The translations under genes were made by a program, and so were the position numbers. From the NCBI RefSeq assembly GCF_000150955.2, contig NC_011677.1, positions 434,001-498,000 of the forward strand: a DNA stretch of 64,000 nucleotides, written 5' to 3'. How positions within the stretch are numbered: position 1 is the first letter of the stretch; each line of letters starts with the position of its first letter. The notes below the pieces were generated by a model, which saw only the letters and a program-made list of their open reading frames with translations, made no database searches and was not told the origin of the DNA. Below are positions 60,985 to 64,000 of this stretch, in pieces. Source of the DNA: Phaeodactylum tricornutum CCAP 1055/1 (taxonomy: Eukaryota; Bacillariophyta; Bacillariophyceae; Surirellales; Neidiaceae).

Positions 60985-62151
60985 ATGGACTCACTAAACA
61001 ACCGTGCCCCTGCTTCTGCCGGTAAGAGTACGACCGTACTGGCAGCCAAAGTTGCAGTCACCAATCCGTATGCGTGCAAGAAAGCCCCCCCTCCTATTTC
61101 CCTCAAACCGTTACACGATACTCCCGCGCCGGATTTCCCCGACGAATCCGAGACGGTGACGACTGCTCTAAAAACTGTTTCTACAAATCCAGAAACGACC
61201 TGCACTCGAAACGTACAAAAACAGAAGGATTCGGAAAGCGCTCGGGACAATAAAGACAGCAAGACTACAAGCATAAACGATTCAACACCCCTAATCGAGG
61301 AAATAAAAAAGACACAGTCCTCCGTGAGTCTCCCTCAATGGCAGAGATTACCTAGCCGAAGTATCTCGTTTGGATCTGCCGAAATTTTGACCGTACCGGA
61401 ATGCTATCGGCACTTCAAAACCTACCTGGGTCGTTCCGTCCGTGTAACGGGTACGGTATTACACCGCCATGTTCACGACGACTGCATGATTTCTCTCGTT
61501 ATTGGTGATCCGCTTGAGCAGCTTCATCGCCAGAGTGACTTGAAACGGAGATTGTCAACGGGTAGTGGCGATAGTATTGCAAATAGCGGAACACCAAAGA
61601 CTCCAGGGACTGCGACGAAACGAAAATCAAGCCAGGAAGAAACCCCGGCCATCTCCAGCTCGAAGACGAAAAGGTTCGTTAAGAAAACACCTTCATCGAA
61701 TACCAACAGTCTGTTACAGAGGCAACAGCACGGTGGATCGAACTTAGTCGGGGTAAATCAACCATTGACGGCGATCAAAAGGACACCGCTCGAAGCTATG
61801 GTGGATTGCTTGTCACGCAAATCCAATTGTGTTTGGATAATGGTCAATCCGGATCATGCTCCTGTGCATCAATGTGCCGTAGGGGATCTTATGATGATCA
61901 TCGGTGAGTTGCGTCTGATGTCATCATCCAGCAACGGCCCGAAGTCTACGTTAGTTCTGGCCTCTAAGATCAGCTCTAGTACAAAGGACACTGTCTGCTA
62001 CTTAGAGGCACGTATTCTCCGCAACGCCAACGGAACGAACATGAAGCTTTACGAAGAAGCCCTATCTATTCGTCGAAGGTTCCTGCAGAAACAGTCGAAC
62101 CCTATTTCAGAAGTAGATCCACCGTACGGCTGGGGTCCTCCCCTTCCTTGA
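60985..62151 (+). CDS. TEN1-like OB-fold protein (possible CST telomere complex subunit)
   Basis: The protein has 388 residues from the first ATG (MDSLNNRAPASAGKS). The first about 130 residues are polar and probably disordered. An OB-fold first half follows: LTVPECYRHFKTYLGRSVRV, TGTVLHRHVHDDCMISLVIG. A polar insert of about 115 residues (Lys/Ser/Thr-rich, KTPGTATKRKSSQEETPA) separates it from the second half. That half is CVWIMVNPDHAPVHQCAVGD, LMMIIGELRL, CYLEARILRNANGTNMKLYE and EALSIRRRFL. The second half lines up with human TEN1 in strand order and end helix (VGSLYIVLGEL, EGMNLPLLEQAIREQR). The match is short and from memory, so an unrelated OB-fold protein is possible. Nuclear role in telomere end protection is inferred. 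Confidence 0.55.
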   Translation: MDSLNNRAPASAGKSTTVLAAKVAVTNPYACKKAPPPISLKPLHDTPAPDFPDESETVTTALKTVSTNPETTCTRNVQKQKDSESARDNKDSKTTSINDSTPLIEEIKKTQSSVSLPQWQRLPSRSISFGSAEILTVPECYRHFKTYLGRSVRVTGTVLHRHVHDDCMISLVIGDPLEQLHRQSDLKRRLSTGSGDSIANSGTPKTPGTATKRKSSQEETPAISSSKTKRFVKKTPSSNTNSLLQRQQHGGSNLVGVNQPLTAIKRTPLEAMVDCLSRKSNCVWIMVNPDHAPVHQCAVGDLMMIIGELRLMSSSSNGPKSTLVLASKISSSTKDTVCYLEARILRNANGTNMKLYEEALSIRRRFLQKQSNPISEVDPPYGWGPPLP

Positions 62152-63672
62152 CAAAATAAAGCACAAAAGACAACGGCATGACGGCTATAGTTTTCAATCG
62201 TCCTACCTTTTAATACGCACTTAACTTACTGTTAGTACGTACCCCTTTTTCCAATCTCAAATGTACATCACAAGTCTGTCTGTACGCGTCAATTGACTCC
62301 GTCTGAGATTCAGTTGCGCCGGTCGGATGGCTGACTTTGTGGGGCCACAGCGCAGCATTCTGTACACAGCTGAACATTAAAGAGTGAGCTTTTCATACTG
62401 CCACGGGCATTTTCTTCACTGGCCCTTTGATGCAAGGCGAGTTTGAGTGCACTGTGCGTTTGGTAGTACCCAGTGAAAATGCACGCTGGAGAGCACGCCA
62501 TCATGACAACATCCACTCTTTCTACATTGTCATGCTCACCCTGAGCGGCAGTGAGAGCATTTTGTGCAGCATCAAGTGTCGAAAACGGAAATCGTTGGCT
62601 TCCATCTTGGTACCCACGGAGTCCTCGCGACAAACAGACAAAATATGGTTGTGTAGGCGGCTTCTCATAGAATCCGGCAACATCTTTGATAAACCACTAT
62701 GCCTTGATTTTGGTACGATTTCTCCGCCAATCCGTGAAATCCTTTTCTCTCTGAAAAAGTCAGCCTCAAGAACTTTTCTGAAAACTCCTCTCTGTCGTCT
62801 GATCCAAACGTGTTTTTGTAGTCGCAGAACCAGCAGGTCAGAATCATTTCTATGTCTTCCAAATATTCCTGCTGATCATGGTGGCTCCATAGGTCGTTCC
62901 ATTTCCTCATGACCGCAAGCATTTCATTCATAGCAGGAATATATTGGGTTGGATTGAAGCGGTGGGGAGTGCTGCCGTCATACGATGTCGCTGGGGAGCT
63001 TCTCTTGTTTGACAACAAGAGATTATTACTCTTCACCTCAACCTTCTGGAAATTTACCGTGCGGTGCATCAAACGGATTTTATGAAGTTGAATTTTCAAG
63101 ATCGTTGGTGCAGTAGATGTCGGAGCTTGTTTTGAAGACGTCGACGGAGAAAATGGTCCTTCTCACTATCAGAGAAAATTTGGATGGGATGAGTTGACGA
63201 ATATTAGCAATGAAAGGTCGAAACCTCGAATGCGGGAACGGATTTGACAGAGTATTTTGATTGGACGAGAAGTATACTTCTGACGATTTTAACGTTCTAT
63301 TCCATTTCAATGTCAATTTGCCTATATTGACGTTTCACCGTCCTGACGATGAAACCTTCCTTTTATCGAATAGATGGCTGGCTATAAATATATTATCCTA
63401 TTGACCAAATGTTCGATGTCTGTCCATCCTACAGATGTAATTTACAGATACATTGCGCTGTTTTTTTGCTTTTGGTCTTTAACCCTTGCCTCACAGTTGT
63501 TGCCGAGTTTGCGCGCTCACAGTTAGCCCACCCCAACGTAAGCTTACTGAGCTTGCTTGACAGTGAAAGTGAATGTGCTGTCAGAAAAAAATGGTACCGC
63601 CGCTGCTTCAAATGTACCGCACTTGTTAGACTATTGAAGTCACCGGTAAACAAACCCGTACGCACGCATTAC
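62152..63672. other. region with uncertain coding content
   Basis: About 1.5 kb between two plus-strand genes. The minus strand holds two ORFs in different frames (62665-63099 and 62310-62633) that read like protein, but no good splice pair joins them. TTACTGTTAG at about 62227-62236 and TCACAGTTAG at about 63517-63526 are motif variants. Confidence 0.35.
62665..63099 (-). CDS. hypothetical protein, doubtful
   Basis: A 144-codon ORF starting MKIQLHKIRLMHRTVNFQKV. It has a plausible helical middle (MNEMLAVMRKWNDLWSHHDQ, REEFSEKFLRLTFSERKG) but no known domain. The reading may continue in another frame below 62665 through an intron I cannot place. It could equally be a decayed gene or chance. 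Confidence 0.25.
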   Translation of the reverse strand: MKIQLHKIRLMHRTVNFQKVEVKSNNLLLSNKRSSPATSYDGSTPHRFNPTQYIPAMNEMLAVMRKWNDLWSHHDQQEYLEDIEMILTCWFCDYKNTFGSDDREEFSEKFLRLTFSERKGFHGLAEKSYQNQGIVVYQRCCRIL

Positions 63673-64000
63673 ATGACGAGCACCTTGACACTCTCAGTTC
63701 GCCCGGAACGCTTTGCTATTTATAAATTCCCGCCCGATACGACACCGCCATCGTGGATCTTTGACGAAAGTTTTTACTCTATTTCCCGAACCGAAGACGA
63801 ACTCTCGGTTGTGAGCGCGGAGCGTGCAATTCCAGATTCACCGGACGTCCTCGTGGAACGCGATTGGACTACACTGAAGGTAGAAGGACCTCTGGATTTT
63901 GCCCTGACCGGAATATTGTCATCGCTGGCTAGTCCGCTAGCCAATGCTGGGATTTCGATCTTTGCCATCAGCACATACGACACGGATTATTTGCTTGTCA
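63673..64000 (+). CDS. ACT-domain protein (ACT_7-type), C-terminus outside window
   Basis: The open frame from ATG 63673 runs off the right edge with 109 residues visible. It starts MTSTLTLSVRPERFAIYKFP. After a variable region comes WTTLKVEGPLDFALTGILSS and LASPLANAGISIFAISTYDT, then DYLLV. This matches the small ACT_7-type ACT proteins, in which this unit binds amino acids. Bacterial and fungal members are about 130 residues, so the gene is probably nearly complete here. The biological role is unknown. Confidence 0.85.
   Translation, partial: MTSTLTLSVRPERFAIYKFPPDTTPPSWIFDESFYSISRTEDELSVVSAERAIPDSPDVLVERDWTTLKVEGPLDFALTGILSSLASPLANAGISIFAISTYDTDYLLV

Noticed and set aside
1-64000. CRISPR arrays, bacterial operons, prophage or rRNA genes
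   Set aside because: None seen. Introns and gene types show nuclear eukaryotic DNA.

Overview
The window looks like nuclear DNA of a pennate diatom, most likely Phaeodactylum tricornutum. Genes are compact and mostly intron-poor, and their introns are short (about 65-160 nt) with GT..AG ends. Several predicted proteins begin with a signal peptide followed by F, L or W at the +1 position, the diatom pattern for plastid import. The gene content is mixed: xanthophyll-cycle enzyme, plastid fibrillin, plastid dihydroxy-acid dehydratase, DNMT3-type methyltransferase, RAD51, TM9 proteins, diatom-type bZIP and plant-like LRR protein. The species name is an inference from recall of gene families, not a database match.

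Layout. 1-6 kb: a violaxanthin de-epoxidase-like gene cut by the left edge, a DNMT3-like cytosine methyltransferase and a SEC14/CRAL-TRIO protein. 6-16 kb: three PP2C-type phosphatase genes, all on the minus strand, interleaved with a plastid FMN-barrel/DUF2470 gene, a fatty acid hydroxylase-family gene and one unknown gene. 16-31 kb: two TM9/nonaspanin paralogues bracket a minus-strand group. That group is a PhyH-type dioxygenase, two copies of a GDNPSCSSG-motif family and an FkbM-type methyltransferase, plus plus-strand bL17. 30-41 kb: a zinc-motif protein resembling apolipoprotein L, the splicing factor MFAP1, and a divergent pair of single-pass beta-propeller proteins, one of them with a reading-frame break. 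41-49 kb: plastid fibrillin, bZIP factor, DUF1826 protein, NOSIP, a polytopic membrane protein and a third GDNP-family member. 49-55 kb: a secreted LRR protein with a duplicated stalk, and cystathionine beta-synthase. 55-56 kb: a small broken Ty1/copia fossil with intact target-site duplications. 56-64 kb: dihydroxy-acid dehydratase, RAD51, a TEN1-like OB-fold protein and a partial ACT-domain gene.

The genes do not form one pathway. Loose themes are plastid function (VDE-like, DUF2470, fibrillin, DUF1826, DHAD), genome maintenance (DNMT3-like, RAD51, TEN1-like), RNA splicing (MFAP1, NOSIP) and the secretory system (TM9 pair, FkbM, LRR). The most striking points are local paralogue families (PP2C, TM9, GDNP, propeller), the TEN1-like gene beside RAD51, the ApoL-like protein, and a 10-base motif (TGACTGTGAG) that recurs in intergenic DNA far more often than chance allows. 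Gene models with introns were built by eye from splice signals and protein continuity.
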